Shown here piece by piece: positions 1 through 8,945 of a stretch of DNA of 45,712 nucleotides (positions are counted from its first letter, which is position 1; each line of letters opens with the position of its first letter). A program made the position numbers and the translations under genes. The stretch covers positions 1-45,712 of the forward strand of contig JAUWNP010000013.1 in assembly GCA_030612585.1 (NCBI GenBank), written 5' to 3'. Under the pieces are notes generated by a model. The model did not search any database. It was not told where the DNA came from and saw only the letters and a program-made list of their open reading frames with translations. This DNA comes from Anaerolineae bacterium. GTDB lineage: Bacteria > Chloroflexota > Anaerolineae > B4-G1.

Positions 1-60
1 TAGCACAGAAGGCCCGGTAAGGCAACCAGGGGCCAATGAACAATGACAAATGACAAATGA

Positions 61-115
61 ACAACGAGCAAGAAAGAAGCCCCATCCCGCGCGACTCAAA
101 CCGCCAGGATGGGGC
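61..115 (-). terminator. Probable intrinsic terminator of the ABC exporter operon
   Basis: A 9-bp perfect stem (GCCCCATCC at 79-87 against GGATGGGGC at 107-115) lies just downstream of the minus-strand ABC gene. Read on the minus strand it is followed by a T-rich tract (complement of 61-78). The 19-base loop is long, so a repeat-derived hairpin is the alternative. Confidence 0.5.
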
Positions 116-136
116 AAGCCATCGACTGCTAAAACA

Positions 137-1978
137 TCACGTAGAAGAATATTTCGTTCCAGCATTTCCCTTGAACTGGCTCATATACAAATTGTGATAG
201 AACCCACCCTGTGCCAGCAGTTCGTCGTGAGTGCCGCGCTCAATGATACGACCGTCGTTGATGACGAGCAACTTGTCGGCGTTGCGGATGGTGCTCAACC
301 GGTGCGCGATGACAAAACTGGTGCGCCCTTCCATCAATCGCAGCAGGGCTTCCTGGATGCGAACCTCGGTACGGGTGTCAACGCTGCTCGTGGCCTCGTC
401 GAGGATGAGGATGCCCGGGTCGGCCAGCACGGCGCGGGCAATGGCCAACAACTGCCGCTGACCCTGGCTCAGGTTGCTGCCGCGCTCCGAGAGTTCGGTG
501 TCGTACCCCTGGGGCAACCGGCGGATGAACTGGTCGGCGTTCGCCAACTTGGCCGCCGTGACGCACTCCTCATCAGTGGCGTCGAGCCGCCCGTAGCGGA
601 TGTTCTCCATCACCGACTCCGAAAATAGGAAAGTGTCTTGCAGCACGATGCCCAGTTGGCGGCGCAAGGAATCCTTCTGCGCCTCGCGGATATCCCGACC
701 ATCAATGCAGATAACGCCCCTGTCAATATCGTAAAAGCGTGTGAGCAGATTGACGATGGTAGTCTTGCCCGCGCCCGTCGGCCCCACCAGCGCGACTGTC
801 TGGCCGGGCTGCGCCCGCAGGCTCACATCCTTGATCACGGGCACGCCGGGCACGTAGGCAAAGTCAACGTGGTCGAAGACGACCTCGCCAGCGATGTCGT
901 CGAGCGGGACAGCGCCGGGCGCGTCGGTGAGTTCCGGCTGTTCGTCAATCACCTCGAGGACCCGCTCCGCCCCGGCCAACGCGGCCTGCACCTGGTTGTA
1001 GATGTTGCCCAACTGCCGCAGTGGCGCAGCGAACTTACGGGAGTAGTTGTAGAAGGCGGCGATGGTGCCGACTGTGGCCCAGCCCTGGAGTGTCATCCAG
1101 CCCCCCAGCCCGGCGAGGATAGCGATGTTGGCGTTGCTCAGGATGCCCATCAGCGGCGGGACCAACATCGCGTAGGTCTGCGCCCGGATACCAACCTGGC
1201 GCACCTTCTCGTTGGCCGCGTCGAAATCCGCCAGAGTGGCGGCCTCCTGCCCAAACGCCACGATGACCCGCTGTCCGCTGAACATTTCCTCCAGTTGACC
1301 GTTCAACTGGCCGATCCGCATCTGGTACTCGCGAAAGCCTCTGCGGGTGCGCTTCCCCACGAAACCCACCAGCCACATCATCAACGGGAAGACGATCATC
1401 GAGCCCAGCGCCAGCCAGAAATTGATTGCAAACATCATCACCAGGATACCCACCAAGGTCAGCAACCCGGTGAACAACTCGGTCACGTTTTGAGCAAGCA
1501 CGCGGCTGATGGCGTCCATATCGTTGGTCAGGCGACTCATCAACTCGCCGTGGGGATGCCGGTCGAAGAAACTGAGCGAGAGCGTCTGCAAGTGCTCGAA
1601 GAGATCGTAGCGCAAGGTACGCATCGCTTTTTGAGAGACCCTGGCCATAATCACACTCTGGCCGACCTTCGCCAGCCACGCGCCTGCGTACGCGCCCAAC
1701 ATCAGCAAGACGATACGCTGTAGGCCCGTCAAATCGCCGGCAGTGATGAACTCGTCAATCACAACCCCCATCAGGAAAGGCGCTAGTAGATCCAGGATCG
1801 TATTTACCACTACCAGGATGAACACGGTCACCAGCGCCCATTTGTAGGGCCGCAAGGTGACGAACAACCGGCGCAGAGTGGTACGTACATCGCGGGCTTT
1901 TTCGATCCTCGCTCCCCTGTGCCTTCCGCCAGGGCCGGGCATGCCGGTGGCGGGTCGAGTTGTTGCTTTAATAGTCAT
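137..1978 (-). CDS. ABC exporter half-transporter, consensus-site subunit (TM288-like)
   Basis: A 613-residue fused membrane-plus-ATPase half-transporter of the multidrug/lipid exporter type. The N-terminal half carries about six membrane helices. The ATPase domain shows Walker A GPTGAGKTT, a Q-loop (LQDTF), the signature NLSQGQRQ, Walker B with catalytic Glu (LILDEATSS) and the H-loop VIAHRLS, so all catalytic residues are present. The ATG at 1978 is chosen over an upstream in-frame one because AAGGAA sits about eight bases before it and the upstream extension reads like repeat DNA. It follows the degenerate partner gene at 2063-3874 with 84 bases between. Family knowledge: such pairs form heterodimeric exporters with one hydrolysing site. 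The substrate cannot be read from sequence. The two-component genes upstream suggest induced efflux (inference). Confidence 0.93.
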   Translation of the reverse strand: MTIKATTRPATGMPGPGGRHRGARIEKARDVRTTLRRLFVTLRPYKWALVTVFILVVVNTILDLLAPFLMGVVIDEFITAGDLTGLQRIVLLMLGAYAGAWLAKVGQSVIMARVSQKAMRTLRYDLFEHLQTLSLSFFDRHPHGELMSRLTNDMDAISRVLAQNVTELFTGLLTLVGILVMMFAINFWLALGSMIVFPLMMWLVGFVGKRTRRGFREYQMRIGQLNGQLEEMFSGQRVIVAFGQEAATLADFDAANEKVRQVGIRAQTYAMLVPPLMGILSNANIAILAGLGGWMTLQGWATVGTIAAFYNYSRKFAAPLRQLGNIYNQVQAALAGAERVLEVIDEQPELTDAPGAVPLDDIAGEVVFDHVDFAYVPGVPVIKDVSLRAQPGQTVALVGPTGAGKTTIVNLLTRFYDIDRGVICIDGRDIREAQKDSLRRQLGIVLQDTFLFSESVMENIRYGRLDATDEECVTAAKLANADQFIRRLPQGYDTELSERGSNLSQGQRQLLAIARAVLADPGILILDEATSSVDTRTEVRIQEALLRLMEGRTSFVIAHRLSTIRNADKLLVINDGRIIERGTHDELLAQGGFYHNLYMSQFKGNAGTKYSST

Positions 1979-2062
1979 AAGGCAATTCCTTTTAGTGTAA
2001 AGCGTGTTGCGTGTTGCGTATTCCGTATTGCATCTCACATCTCACGTTTCACGCTTCACGCT
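1979..2062. repeat. Short-repeat-rich spacer between the two ABC genes
   Basis: The spacer consists largely of degenerate short direct repeats such as ACGTTTCACGCTTCACGC and GCGTGTTGCGTGTTGCG. A nearly identical string (ACGTTTCACGCTTCGC) occurs at 6967-6983, downstream of the MacB permease, and a weaker one at 44077-44095. The RBS of the downstream ABC gene lies at its 1979-1990 edge. Confidence 0.55.
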
Positions 2063-3874
2063 TCATGCACCATCGTTTCCCAACTGCGACTCATAGATTT
2101 CCCGATAGATCAGACTGGACGCCATCAGCTCTGTGTGTGTTCCCGTAGCAGCAATCTGTCCCCGATCCAGCACCACGATCTTGTCGGCGTTGAGCACCGT
2201 GCTGATGCGCTGCGCGATGACGAAGACCGTCCTGAGCAGGGCCGAAGGACTGGTGCGATCCGCCATCAATTGTTCCAACGCAGACTGAATCCTGGCCTCC
2301 GTCTCCACGTCCACGGCGCTGGTGCTATCGTCCAGGATGAGGATCTTCGGCTGTACCAGCAGTGCGCGGGCGATGGCGATCCGCTGCTTCTGGCCGCCCG
2401 ATAGATTCACCCCCCGCTGGCCTACTTCCGTGTCGTAGCCGTTGGGGAAGGACATGATAAACTCGTGAGCCTGGGCAGCCTTGGCTGCAGCGACGACCTC
2501 TTCCTCCGTCGCTTCGGGGCGACCATAGCGGATGTTGTCGCGGATGGCGCCGCTGAATAGCACCGTCTCCTGTAACGTTATGCCCACCTGGGCACGCAGC
2601 GCGCCCAGCGGCAAGTCGCGCACGTCCACACCATCCAGGGTCACTTGACCGGCATCCACGTCATAGAAGCGCGGAATCAAGTGGATGAGGCTGGACTTGC
2701 CCGAACCGGTCGCGCCCAGGATCGCCACCGTCTGGCCTGGCTCAGCCACCAGGCTGATGTTCTTGAGCACTGGTTCGTCAGGCGTAGTGGCGACTTTAGT
2801 CGCTCTTGCACCATCAGAACGACTGAAGTCGTTACTACCGTTGTAACTGAAAGTGACATCTTCAAAAGCCACGCGGCCCGCGACGTCGGGCAGGTCCCGT
2901 GCTTGCGGTCGCTCTTGCACATCGGCGGCGCTGTCTAAGACCTCCCAGATGCGCCCGGCGGATGCGTCGGCAGCCGAGATCGGCCCGACCATGCTCCCAA
3001 GCATCATCATCGGGAAGAGCGAAAAGGCCATATAGTTGATCGAGGCCACGATCTCGCCCACGGTGAAATCCCCGGCGATGGCCGAATTACCGCCAAACCA
3101 GATGACGCCCACCACCGCCATATTGACGAGGGCCAGCATGGTAGGGATCAGCACAGCGACGAGTTGCATCACTTTGATGTTCTCAGCCATCAAACCGCTA
3201 TTGGCCTGGTCGAAACGACGATTTTCGTGCTCGACGCGCACGAACGCCTTGACGACACGTACGCCCGCCAGGTTCTCCTGCATAACCTGGTTCAACCGAT
3301 CCAGTTTTTCCTGCACCGACAGAAAGAGCGGGCGCGCCTTGACGAGGAAGAACCCAATCATCACTAGAATCACCGGCAGCAGCGCCAGCATCAGCAACGC
3401 CAACCGCAGGCTGGTCGTGATCAACATAACCACACTGCCGATCATCCACAGCGGCGCGCGGGTCAGCATACGCAGGGACATCAGTACAATCACCTGTACC
3501 TGGTTGACGTCGCTGGTCGTGCGCACCAGCAACTGTCCCGTCTGGACACGGTCCAGGTTGCCGAACGAGAACGTCTGCACCTTTCGGACGATCGCGCTGC
3601 GCAGGTCTGTGCCCACGCCCATCGCCACCCGCACCGAAAGCAGTGTGTTGCCGACGGAGAATAGGGCACTGAGGGCGGCTGCCCCAAGCATCAGCAGGGC
3701 AGTGCTCACGATCATCCCCAGGTCCTGCCTGGCGATACCCTCGTCAATGACCCGTTGGGTCAAGCGCGGAATCAGCAAGTCTGCCGTCACCACGCCCAGC
3801 AACAGCACCATCGCCAGGATGGCGTTCTTCTGGTAGGGTTTGACGAATCGGAACATACGTCGCAATGATTTCAC
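2063..3874 (-). CDS. ABC exporter half-transporter, degenerate-site subunit (TM287-like)
   Basis: A 603-residue membrane-plus-ATPase half-transporter. The ATPase domain has Walker A GATGSGKSS and signature NLSGGQKQ, but Walker B is followed by Asp instead of Glu (LILDDSTSAVD) and the H-loop His is Gln (VIAQRIS). This is the pattern known for the degenerate half of heterodimeric exporters such as TM287/288. The start is GTG at 3874 with AAGGAG six bases upstream. Two insertions set it apart from its partner. Before Walker A, residues like NDFSRSDGARATKVATT come from an inverted-repeat element (about 2786-2842). Between Walker B and the H-loop, SPSALLRT comes from a CTGAGC...GAAGG element flanked by a duplicated RT. 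Both keep the frame. Co-transcribed with 137-1978. Confidence 0.93.
   Translation of the reverse strand: MKSLRRMFRFVKPYQKNAILAMVLLLGVVTADLLIPRLTQRVIDEGIARQDLGMIVSTALLMLGAAALSALFSVGNTLLSVRVAMGVGTDLRSAIVRKVQTFSFGNLDRVQTGQLLVRTTSDVNQVQVIVLMSLRMLTRAPLWMIGSVVMLITTSLRLALLMLALLPVILVMIGFFLVKARPLFLSVQEKLDRLNQVMQENLAGVRVVKAFVRVEHENRRFDQANSGLMAENIKVMQLVAVLIPTMLALVNMAVVGVIWFGGNSAIAGDFTVGEIVASINYMAFSLFPMMMLGSMVGPISAADASAGRIWEVLDSAADVQERPQARDLPDVAGRVAFEDVTFSYNGSNDFSRSDGARATKVATTPDEPVLKNISLVAEPGQTVAILGATGSGKSSLIHLIPRFYDVDAGQVTLDGVDVRDLPLGALRAQVGITLQETVLFSGAIRDNIRYGRPEATEEEVVAAAKAAQAHEFIMSFPNGYDTEVGQRGVNLSGGQKQRIAIARALLVQPKILILDDSTSAVDVETEARIQSALEQLMADRTSPSALLRTVFVIAQRISTVLNADKIVVLDRGQIAATGTHTELMASSLIYREIYESQLGNDGA
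2234..2262. repeat. CTGAGC...GAAGG element inserted in frame in an ABC gene
   Basis: CCTGAGCAGGGCCGAAGG lies inside the ATPase domain and encodes SPSALLRT. The inserted peptide is flanked by RT on both sides, as if a short target was duplicated. Related copies: 42862-42879 (inside atpG of set 3) and, degenerate, 23029-23072 (after the first atpA). Confidence 0.6.
2784..2842. repeat. GACTTCAGTC-type inverted repeat inserted in frame in an ABC gene
   Basis: Two opposed, similar copies of a GTAGTNRCGACTTYAGTCGY unit (GTAGTGGCGACTTTAGTCGC, and GTAGTAACGACTTCAGTCGT on the other strand) flank a short spacer. The block adds about 19 residues upstream of Walker A and keeps the frame. The partner ABC half lacks it at the equivalent place. 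Confidence 0.6.
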
Positions 3875-3893
3875 TCTTGGCTCCTTCCAGCCT

Positions 3894-3927
3894 AGAAACC
3901 AGGTTTTTAGGAAAAAACCTGGTTTCT
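3894..3927. repeat. 34-bp AGAAACCAGG palindrome, copy 1
   Basis: AGAAACCAGGTTTTT, a short centre, then AAAAAACCTGGTTTCT, between the sensor kinase and the ABC operon genes. Copies at 30247-30280, 35355-35388 and 43258-43290. A hairpin with A/T-rich core; it could act as terminator or RNA processing site, but its spread suggests a mobile palindromic repeat. Confidence 0.8.
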
Positions 3928-3976
3928 GGACACGTCACACAGATAACCCATCACGGCTCGTTTCATGCCCTTCAGG

Positions 3977-5407
3977 TCAACCCGCAGGCAACGTAAACCG
4001 AAACTCCGAGCCCCCACTGGGCGCGCTTTCCACGCCAATTGTCCCCCCGTGCAACTCCACCAGTTGCCTGGCAATCGCCAACCCCAGCCCGGTCTCACCG
4101 CCAACCCGCGAACGGGACTTCTCTCCCCGCCAGAAGCGCTCGAAGATGTAGGGCAAGTCCTCGGGAGAGATGCCCATCCCGGTGTCGGCCACTGTTATCT
4201 CTACCATATCCCCCCCGGCCCACCCGGAGCGGGGGGGAGTGGCGGCTGCGGACAGGGTCACGCAACCACCCTCCGGCGTGTGGCGCAGCGCGTTGGTCAG
4301 CAGGTTGCCCAGCACCTGGGTGACGCGGCGCCAGTCAGCCACCACTTGTGGGAGTTCGGCGGGCAGGTCGAGCGCTAGCGTCACACCCCGGTCAGAAGCC
4401 TGGGGACTGAAGTTGACCTGGGCATCCCGTAGCAAATCGCCCACGTCCATCGGCCGCTTTTCCAGGGGCAGTTGACCCGCCTCGGCCAGGGCCAGCAAGC
4501 GCAGGTCCTCCACCAGGTGGGTCAGCAACTCGGTCTCCTCCAGGACAGGCTCCAGGTGCTCGGGGGTGGCGGGGTAGACCCCATCCAGCACGCCCTCCAG
4601 TTTGCCCCGGATGACGCTGAGAGGTGTGCGCAGTTCGTGGGCCACATCGGCCGTCAAATTGCGACGCAGGTCGTCGGCACGAGCCAGATCCTGTGCCATG
4701 TCGTTGAAGGCAACGGCCAATTCCCCCATCTCTCCAGGGTAGTGAGTGGGAACACGCACATTGAGATCACCAGTGGCCACGGCGCGGGTTGCCTGTGTCA
4801 GGTTCACCAGCGGCCGGCTTATGCGGCGCGAGAGGAGCAATCCGACGATCAAAGTAAAACCCCCGATGGCCAGCCCGGTCAGCAGGAATCGCTGTAAGGC
4901 ATGCCTGACTATGGCCCGAGGCTCCACCCCAAAGTAGTCGAACGGGGACAGAAGCAACAGGCCAACCTGCTGGTCGCTTATCACGATGCGGTCGGCTAGG
5001 GCCAACTCTGGGGGTCTCATAGACTGGCCCAGTCGCTCATCCTTGCTGGCAGCCACTATCGTATCATCAGTCGTAGCCACGATGTAATGCATCTGCCAGT
5101 CCTGGTCCCAGGGACCCCAACCGGGGCCACAAGGATAGCCAGCGATCAGACTATCAACCCCTTCCCAACTGGACTGCTGTTCGTAGTAGGCGGCCAGGCG
5201 GTCGGTCCAGAGGCGCGTTATAACCAGGGGGTGGTCACGGGTGAAGGATTCCAGATTGTTCAAAGCGGCATGGCCAGCCAGGAGCATCCCACCTCCGGCC
5301 AGGACAATGACCAGGACGAAAGCAATGATGAGTTGCCAGAAGAAGCGGACGTGGAACCTTTTGATTCTGGATTTGGTGATGTTAGATCGGCGGGTTTGTC
5401 GAGCCAT
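3977..5407 (-). CDS. Membrane sensor histidine kinase (HAMP-HisKA-HATPase, BaeS-like)
   Basis: A 476-residue sensor kinase. Membrane segments lie near residues 22-45 and 173-193 and enclose an extracytoplasmic sensor region of about 125 residues. A HAMP linker follows (about 194-247). The phospho-acceptor is His257 in DVAHELRTPLSVI. The ATPase domain shows the N-box NLLTNALRHTP, the G1 box VADTGMGIS, the F-box YIFERFWRG and the G2 box GETGLGLAIARQ. The ATG at 5407 is chosen because GGGGAGG precedes it by eight bases; an ATG 24 bases upstream has no comparable site. Its partner regulator is probably 5995-6690, separated by a small membrane protein gene. A proline/glycine-rich piece near residues 390-399 (PPRSGWAGGD) interrupts the ATPase fold and looks repeat-derived. 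Confidence 0.93.
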   Translation of the reverse strand: MARQTRRSNITKSRIKRFHVRFFWQLIIAFVLVIVLAGGGMLLAGHAALNNLESFTRDHPLVITRLWTDRLAAYYEQQSSWEGVDSLIAGYPCGPGWGPWDQDWQMHYIVATTDDTIVAASKDERLGQSMRPPELALADRIVISDQQVGLLLLSPFDYFGVEPRAIVRHALQRFLLTGLAIGGFTLIVGLLLSRRISRPLVNLTQATRAVATGDLNVRVPTHYPGEMGELAVAFNDMAQDLARADDLRRNLTADVAHELRTPLSVIRGKLEGVLDGVYPATPEHLEPVLEETELLTHLVEDLRLLALAEAGQLPLEKRPMDVGDLLRDAQVNFSPQASDRGVTLALDLPAELPQVVADWRRVTQVLGNLLTNALRHTPEGGCVTLSAAATPPRSGWAGGDMVEITVADTGMGISPEDLPYIFERFWRGEKSRSRVGGETGLGLAIARQLVELHGGTIGVESAPSGGSEFRFTLPAG

Positions 5408-5437
5408 CGCGCAAGCCTCCCCAGTTTTCAACTGACT

Positions 5438-5860
5438 TTAGTTGTCATTCCCCGGACTGACGTCCCTCGCATTCAGGTAACTGAATGTAAACAGCGCGAT
5501 CAACACCGTCTGGAGTGTCCAGATGGGTATCATTGCCCCAACCGAGCTGACACCGATAGGAATAGCAGTGATTTGATTGAGCGCCACGCCAATCACAACC
5601 GGGATAACCGTAATCAGAAGTACTCCTTTGCGTTCCACTGGTCTCCGGTCAGCCCAGATCAGGAGGACAGTCCAGCCTACCATCAGAGGGGCTCCTGATC
5701 TCATAGCGTAGCCAAACTCGGCGTTGGGCGCAAAGCCGGTGTCGCTTGTCAGCGTGTAGAGCTTGGGAAACAGCATTTGAAGAGCCGCAAGCCCATCAAC
5801 AATGGCACCTGTCCAATAGCTGATCCTGAGCCAGAGAATTTTTTTGTTCACAATTGTCAT
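5438..5860 (-). CDS. Small four-helix membrane protein of unknown function
   Basis: A 140-residue protein with about four hydrophobic segments (near 10-30, 53-70, 78-98 and 103-125) and polar tails. I do not recognise the family. It lies between a response regulator and its probable sensor kinase on the same strand, 30 bases from the kinase start, so it may belong to the same transcript and could be an accessory sensor or signalling-pathway membrane component (inference). The ribosome site before ATG 5860 is weak. Confidence 0.75.
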   Translation of the reverse strand: MTIVNKKILWLRISYWTGAIVDGLAALQMLFPKLYTLTSDTGFAPNAEFGYAMRSGAPLMVGWTVLLIWADRRPVERKGVLLITVIPVVIGVALNQITAIPIGVSSVGAMIPIWTLQTVLIALFTFSYLNARDVSPGNDN

Positions 5861-5899
5861 CCAATCTTGTTCTCAACATGCCAGGTAACTAGTAGAGAT

Positions 5900-5995
5900 A
5901 CCTTCCCGGAAGCTAAAAACAAAGCGGTTCTGCGAACCGTCAGCGGTCGGATAGACAAATTCACCCACTCGTCACGTTGGAGCTTCCGGGAAGGT
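5900..5995. repeat. Inverted repeat with 15-bp perfect arms after the response regulator
   Basis: ACCTTCCCGGAAGCT at 5900-5914 is exactly complementary to AGCTTCCGGGAAGGT at 5981-5995. The intervening 66 bases contain a smaller GCGGTTCTGCGAACCG-like hairpin. The right arm ends on the first base of the regulator's stop codon. It could separate regulator and downstream transcripts or be a mobile palindromic element. Confidence 0.7.
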
Positions 5996-6690
5996 CAATT
6001 CGCCAGCTTGTAACCTACGCCGTAGACGGTGAGGATGTAACAGGGCTCGCGGGGGTCTGGCTCAATCTTGCGGCGTAGGTTCTTGATGTGCGAGTCAATC
6101 GCCCGGTCGTAACCGGCGTAGGCCACGTCGTAAACCAGATCCATCAGTTGTGCCCGGGTGAAAGGACGGCCGGGGTTGCGGGCCAGTACCGCCAGCAGGT
6201 CGAACTCGGTGGGTGTGAGCGAGACCGATTGCTCCCCGACGATCACGCTGCGGTTGGTCAGATCCACCGCCAGTTTCCCGATGTGGACGACGCCCGCCGC
6301 CGGGCCGTTCCTCTTGGCGCGGCGCAGCACCGCCCGCACGCGGGCCACCACCTCGCGCGGGCTAAAGGGTTTGGTGATATAGTCGTCGGCCCCCAACTCG
6401 AGGCCGATGAGCCGGTCCGTCTCTTCGATGCGGGCAGTCAGCATGATGATGGGCACGTCGGCCAGGCCCGGGTCCTGGCGCAGGCGGCGGCAGACGTCCA
6501 GACCATCCAGTCCTCCTGGCAGCATCAGGTCGAGCACGATCAAATCAGGATGCTCGTGGCGGGCCAGGGTCAGCGCCGTCTGGCCATCACGGGCGGTGAG
6601 CACCCGGTAGCCGGCCTGCTTCAAGTAGTCTTGCACGACCTCAACGATGTGAGGTTCGTCATCTACGACGAGGATGGTTTGATGAGCCAT
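5995..6690 (-). CDS. OmpR/PhoB-family response regulator
   Basis: A 231-residue response regulator. The receiver domain (about 1-120) has the acidic pair Asp10/Asp11, phospho-acceptor Asp54 in LIVLDLMLPGG, the conserved Thr in MLTAR, and the Lys in TKPFSP. The C-terminal winged-helix domain (about 130-230) carries the family features LTPTEFDLLAVLARNPGR and the RRKIEPDP ... GVGYKL ending, so it should bind DNA directly. GGAGAGGGGG precedes ATG 6690. It heads a minus-strand series with a membrane protein, a sensor kinase and an ABC exporter pair; regulating that exporter is the natural reading (inference). Confidence 0.95.
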   Translation of the reverse strand: MAHQTILVVDDEPHIVEVVQDYLKQAGYRVLTARDGQTALTLARHEHPDLIVLDLMLPGGLDGLDVCRRLRQDPGLADVPIIMLTARIEETDRLIGLELGADDYITKPFSPREVVARVRAVLRRAKRNGPAAGVVHIGKLAVDLTNRSVIVGEQSVSLTPTEFDLLAVLARNPGRPFTRAQLMDLVYDVAYAGYDRAIDSHIKNLRRKIEPDPREPCYILTVYGVGYKLAN

Positions 6691-6983
6691 TGTACGCGCC
6701 CCCTCTCCTGCTACTCGGATTCGATCCGGAGATGATAAACCCTATCTGCTACGCAGCCTTTCCCTTGAACTGGCTCAAGTACACTCACGGCTCGCTCATT
6801 TCTGATCGAGTTTCCAAGATTGCCCCCACATATGGGGGTTAGGAATTCGAAAAACTGGCCAAAAAATGAGCGAACGATGAGTCATTATATAGCAATTGAC
6901 CAATCTCTTCAAACGCACAAGGCGGGCGTGAAACGTGATGCGCGAGATTTAACACCGCGCATACCTCACGTTTCACGCTTCGC
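6691..6983. other. Intergenic region with an ABC remnant and a hairpin
   Basis: No intact gene seen. It contains a fragment of a lost ABC transporter end (6749-6783), a small hairpin CCCCCACATATGGGGG near 6824-6839, and, at 6967-6983, the ACGTTTCACGCTTC-type repeat also seen at 2043-2060. The promoter of the response-regulator operon should lie here on the minus strand, but I cannot pick a convincing -35/-10 pair. Confidence 0.5.
6749..6783 (-). pseudogene. Remnant of an ABC exporter C-terminus
   Basis: Minus-strand translation reads VYLSQFKGKAA followed by a TAG stop at 6749-6751. This matches the C-terminal tail of the ABC half at 137-1978 (LYMSQFKGNAG), with 19 identical bases (TTTCCCTTGAACTGGCTCA). 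No ABC gene precedes it now, so a related transporter probably stood upstream of the response regulator and was deleted. Confidence 0.6.
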
Positions 6984-8258
6984 TTACTCATACCGCAACG
7001 CCTCGATGGGATGTAGCTTTGCTGCCTGGTTGGCCGGATAGATGCCAAAGAATAGCCCGATGGCGAGCGAAAAGCCCACGGCCATCACCACCGAATCTAG
7101 CGTGACCACCGAAGTCATCAATCCCGTCATATCCACCAGCTTGCCCAGGCCCACGCCCAGCAGGATGCCGATCACTCCACCCAGCGAGCTCAACACCACC
7201 GCCTCCAGTAGGAACTGGATCAGGATATCCGCCTTTCGTGCGCCCACGGCTTTGCGGATGCCGATCTCCCGCGTCCGCTCCGTCACCGACACCAGCATAA
7301 TGTTCATGATGCCGATGCCGCCCACCAAGAGCGAGATGCCGGCGATGGCTCCCAGAAAGGCCGTCATGATGCCCGTGATCTCGTTGGCCATCTCCAACAT
7401 ATCGGCCTGATTCATCACGCTAAAGTCCGCCTCCTCGTCTGGGCCGAGGTCGTGGCGGCTCCGCAACAGCGCATTGATCTGGTCTTCGACAGCCGACGTC
7501 TGCTCCTCCGACGCCGCCACCACGTTGACCCGCGTCACCAAGAGCTCCCCTCGGGCATTGCGCCCGTCAAAGATCTTGGTCTGGGCCGTCGAGATGGGCA
7601 CGAACACCGCGTCGTCTGCACTGCTCATCACCGAGCCGCCTTTCTCCTCCAGAACACCGATCACGGTCAGCGAAACCCGCCCGCCATTCTCGCCGGGGAG
7701 GGCGACCTTGATCTTTTGTCCTATCGGGTCAAAGCCGCCAAAGAGGTCTTGTGCCGTCTGATAGCCTAGCACAGCTACGTTGGCCCGTTTGTCCACATCT
7801 CTCTCCTCGATGAAACGGCCGCTCGACACCTCCAGATTCTGGGCACTTTGATACGCATCTGTCGTCCCTAGCACCGAACTGTTGATGTTCGCATCGCCAA
7901 AGATGACCTGGGCACTCCTGCTGTACTCGGGGGCGACGACCGCCGCATCGGGTACGTTGCCGGGGTCGGCGATAGCCTCGGCGTCGTCGTAGGTGAGCGT
8001 GGTAGCGCTGCCTGTCGCGCCCCGCACCGGGCCGAAGCTGGCGGCGCCGGGTATCACCGTAAGCAGGTTGGTGCCGATGCTGGTGATCTGTTCAGTGATG
8101 GAAGCCTGCGCCCCTTCGCCAATAGACATCAACGCGATGACGGCCCCCACGCCGATGATGATGCCCAGCATGGTCAGCGCCGAGCGCATCTTGTTCGCTA
8201 CCAGCCCGTCCAGGGCCACCCGCAGGTTCTCCAGTAAATCCGCTATGCTCGTGATCAT
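6984..8258 (-). CDS. MacB-like ABC transporter permease (FtsX fold)
   Basis: A 424-residue permease of the MacB/FtsX type. It has an N-terminal membrane helix in [22 protein letters not shown], a large extracytoplasmic MacB-type core domain (about 50-270) and three C-terminal helices. The motif [17 protein letters not shown] between helices and the ending HPIEALRYE are typical. The start at 8258 overlaps the end of the ATPase gene by four bases, with GAGGTGA just upstream, so translation is coupled. With 8255-8944 (ATPase) and 8946-10376 (adaptor) it forms a tripartite-style exporter. No outer-membrane channel gene is nearby, as expected for a monoderm-like cell (inference). Confidence 0.93.
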   Translation of the reverse strand: MITSIADLLENLRVALDGLVANKMRSALTMLGIIIGVGAVIALMSIGEGAQASITEQITSIGTNLLTVIPGAASFGPVRGATGSATTLTYDDAEAIADPGNVPDAAVVAPEYSRSAQVIFGDANINSSVLGTTDAYQSAQNLEVSSGRFIEERDVDKRANVAVLGYQTAQDLFGGFDPIGQKIKVALPGENGGRVSLTVIGVLEEKGGSVMSSADDAVFVPISTAQTKIFDGRNARGELLVTRVNVVAASEEQTSAVEDQINALLRSRHDLGPDEEADFSVMNQADMLEMANEITGIMTAFLGAIAGISLLVGGIGIMNIMLVSVTERTREIGIRKAVGARKADILIQFLLEAVVLSSLGGVIGILLGVGLGKLVDMTGLMTSVVTLDSVVMAVGFSLAIGLFFGIYPANQAAKLHPIEALRYE

Positions 8259-8944
8259 CGTCTCACCTCGTTGACAACCATCCCGTCCCGCAATCGCACG
8301 ATGCGCTCAGCCTCTTCGCCGATCTCTTCGTCGTGGGTGACCATCACCACGGTGATCTCCTTTTCTCGGTGCAGCCGGTGAAGGATTTCCATCACCTCGG
8401 CGCCGGCTTTGGAGTCCAGATTGCCGGTGGGCTCATCGGCCATAATGATGGGAGGATCGTTGACCAGGGCGCGGGCGATGGCCACCCGCTGCTGCTCCCC
8501 ACCCGATAGTTCGGTCGGCTGGTGGTTCATCCGGTCACCCAGGCCCACCATCTCCAGTGATTCCCGCGCCCGCTGCGTCCGGTCTGCCAGGGGGATCCGC
8601 TGCCCGTCCCGGGTGTACTGCATCGGCAGCATCACCTGCTTCAGCGCGCTGGTGCGGGGCAGCAGATTGAAGGTCTGGAAGACGAAACCGATCTGCCGAT
8701 TGCGGATGGCCGCCAGTTGGTTGTCGTCCATGCCGCCCACCTCGACGCCGTCCAGCCGGTACACGCCCGAGGTCGGCGTATCCAGGCAGCCGATGACGTG
8801 CATCAACGTAGATTTGCCAGAGCCGGAAGGTCCCATAATCGCCACCCACTCCCCCTGCTCTATCTGTAGCGATACTCCTCGCAGGGCGTGGACCTCCACT
8901 TCGCCCATAAGGTAGACCTTGGTGACGTTCTCGATCTCGATCAT
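8255..8944 (-). CDS. MacB-like ABC transporter ATP-binding protein
   Basis: A 229-residue stand-alone ATPase of the LolD/MacB group. It shows Walker [11 protein letters not shown]-loop VFQTFNLLP, signature LSGGEQQR, Walker [13 protein letters not shown] and the H-loop in VMVTHDEE. The start is placed at ATG 8944 ([11 protein letters not shown]), nine bases after GGAG and overlapping the adaptor's stop region; a longer in-frame start at 8971 lies inside the adaptor gene and would add residues foreign to the family. It energises the permease encoded next. Confidence 0.93.
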   Translation of the reverse strand: MIEIENVTKVYLMGEVEVHALRGVSLQIEQGEWVAIMGPSGSGKSTLMHVIGCLDTPTSGVYRLDGVEVGGMDDNQLAAIRNRQIGFVFQTFNLLPRTSALKQVMLPMQYTRDGQRIPLADRTQRARESLEMVGLGDRMNHQPTELSGGEQQRVAIARALVNDPPIIMADEPTGNLDSKAGAEVMEILHRLHREKEITVVMVTHDEEIGEEAERIVRLRDGMVVNEVRR

Positions 8945-8945
8945 G

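Noticed and set aside
638..1723. Long plus-strand open frame opposite the ABC half-transporter
   Set aside because: It is antisense to a gene with every ABC motif. The translation is low in hydrophobic order and rich in His/Gln/Arg, typical of a GC-rich shadow frame.
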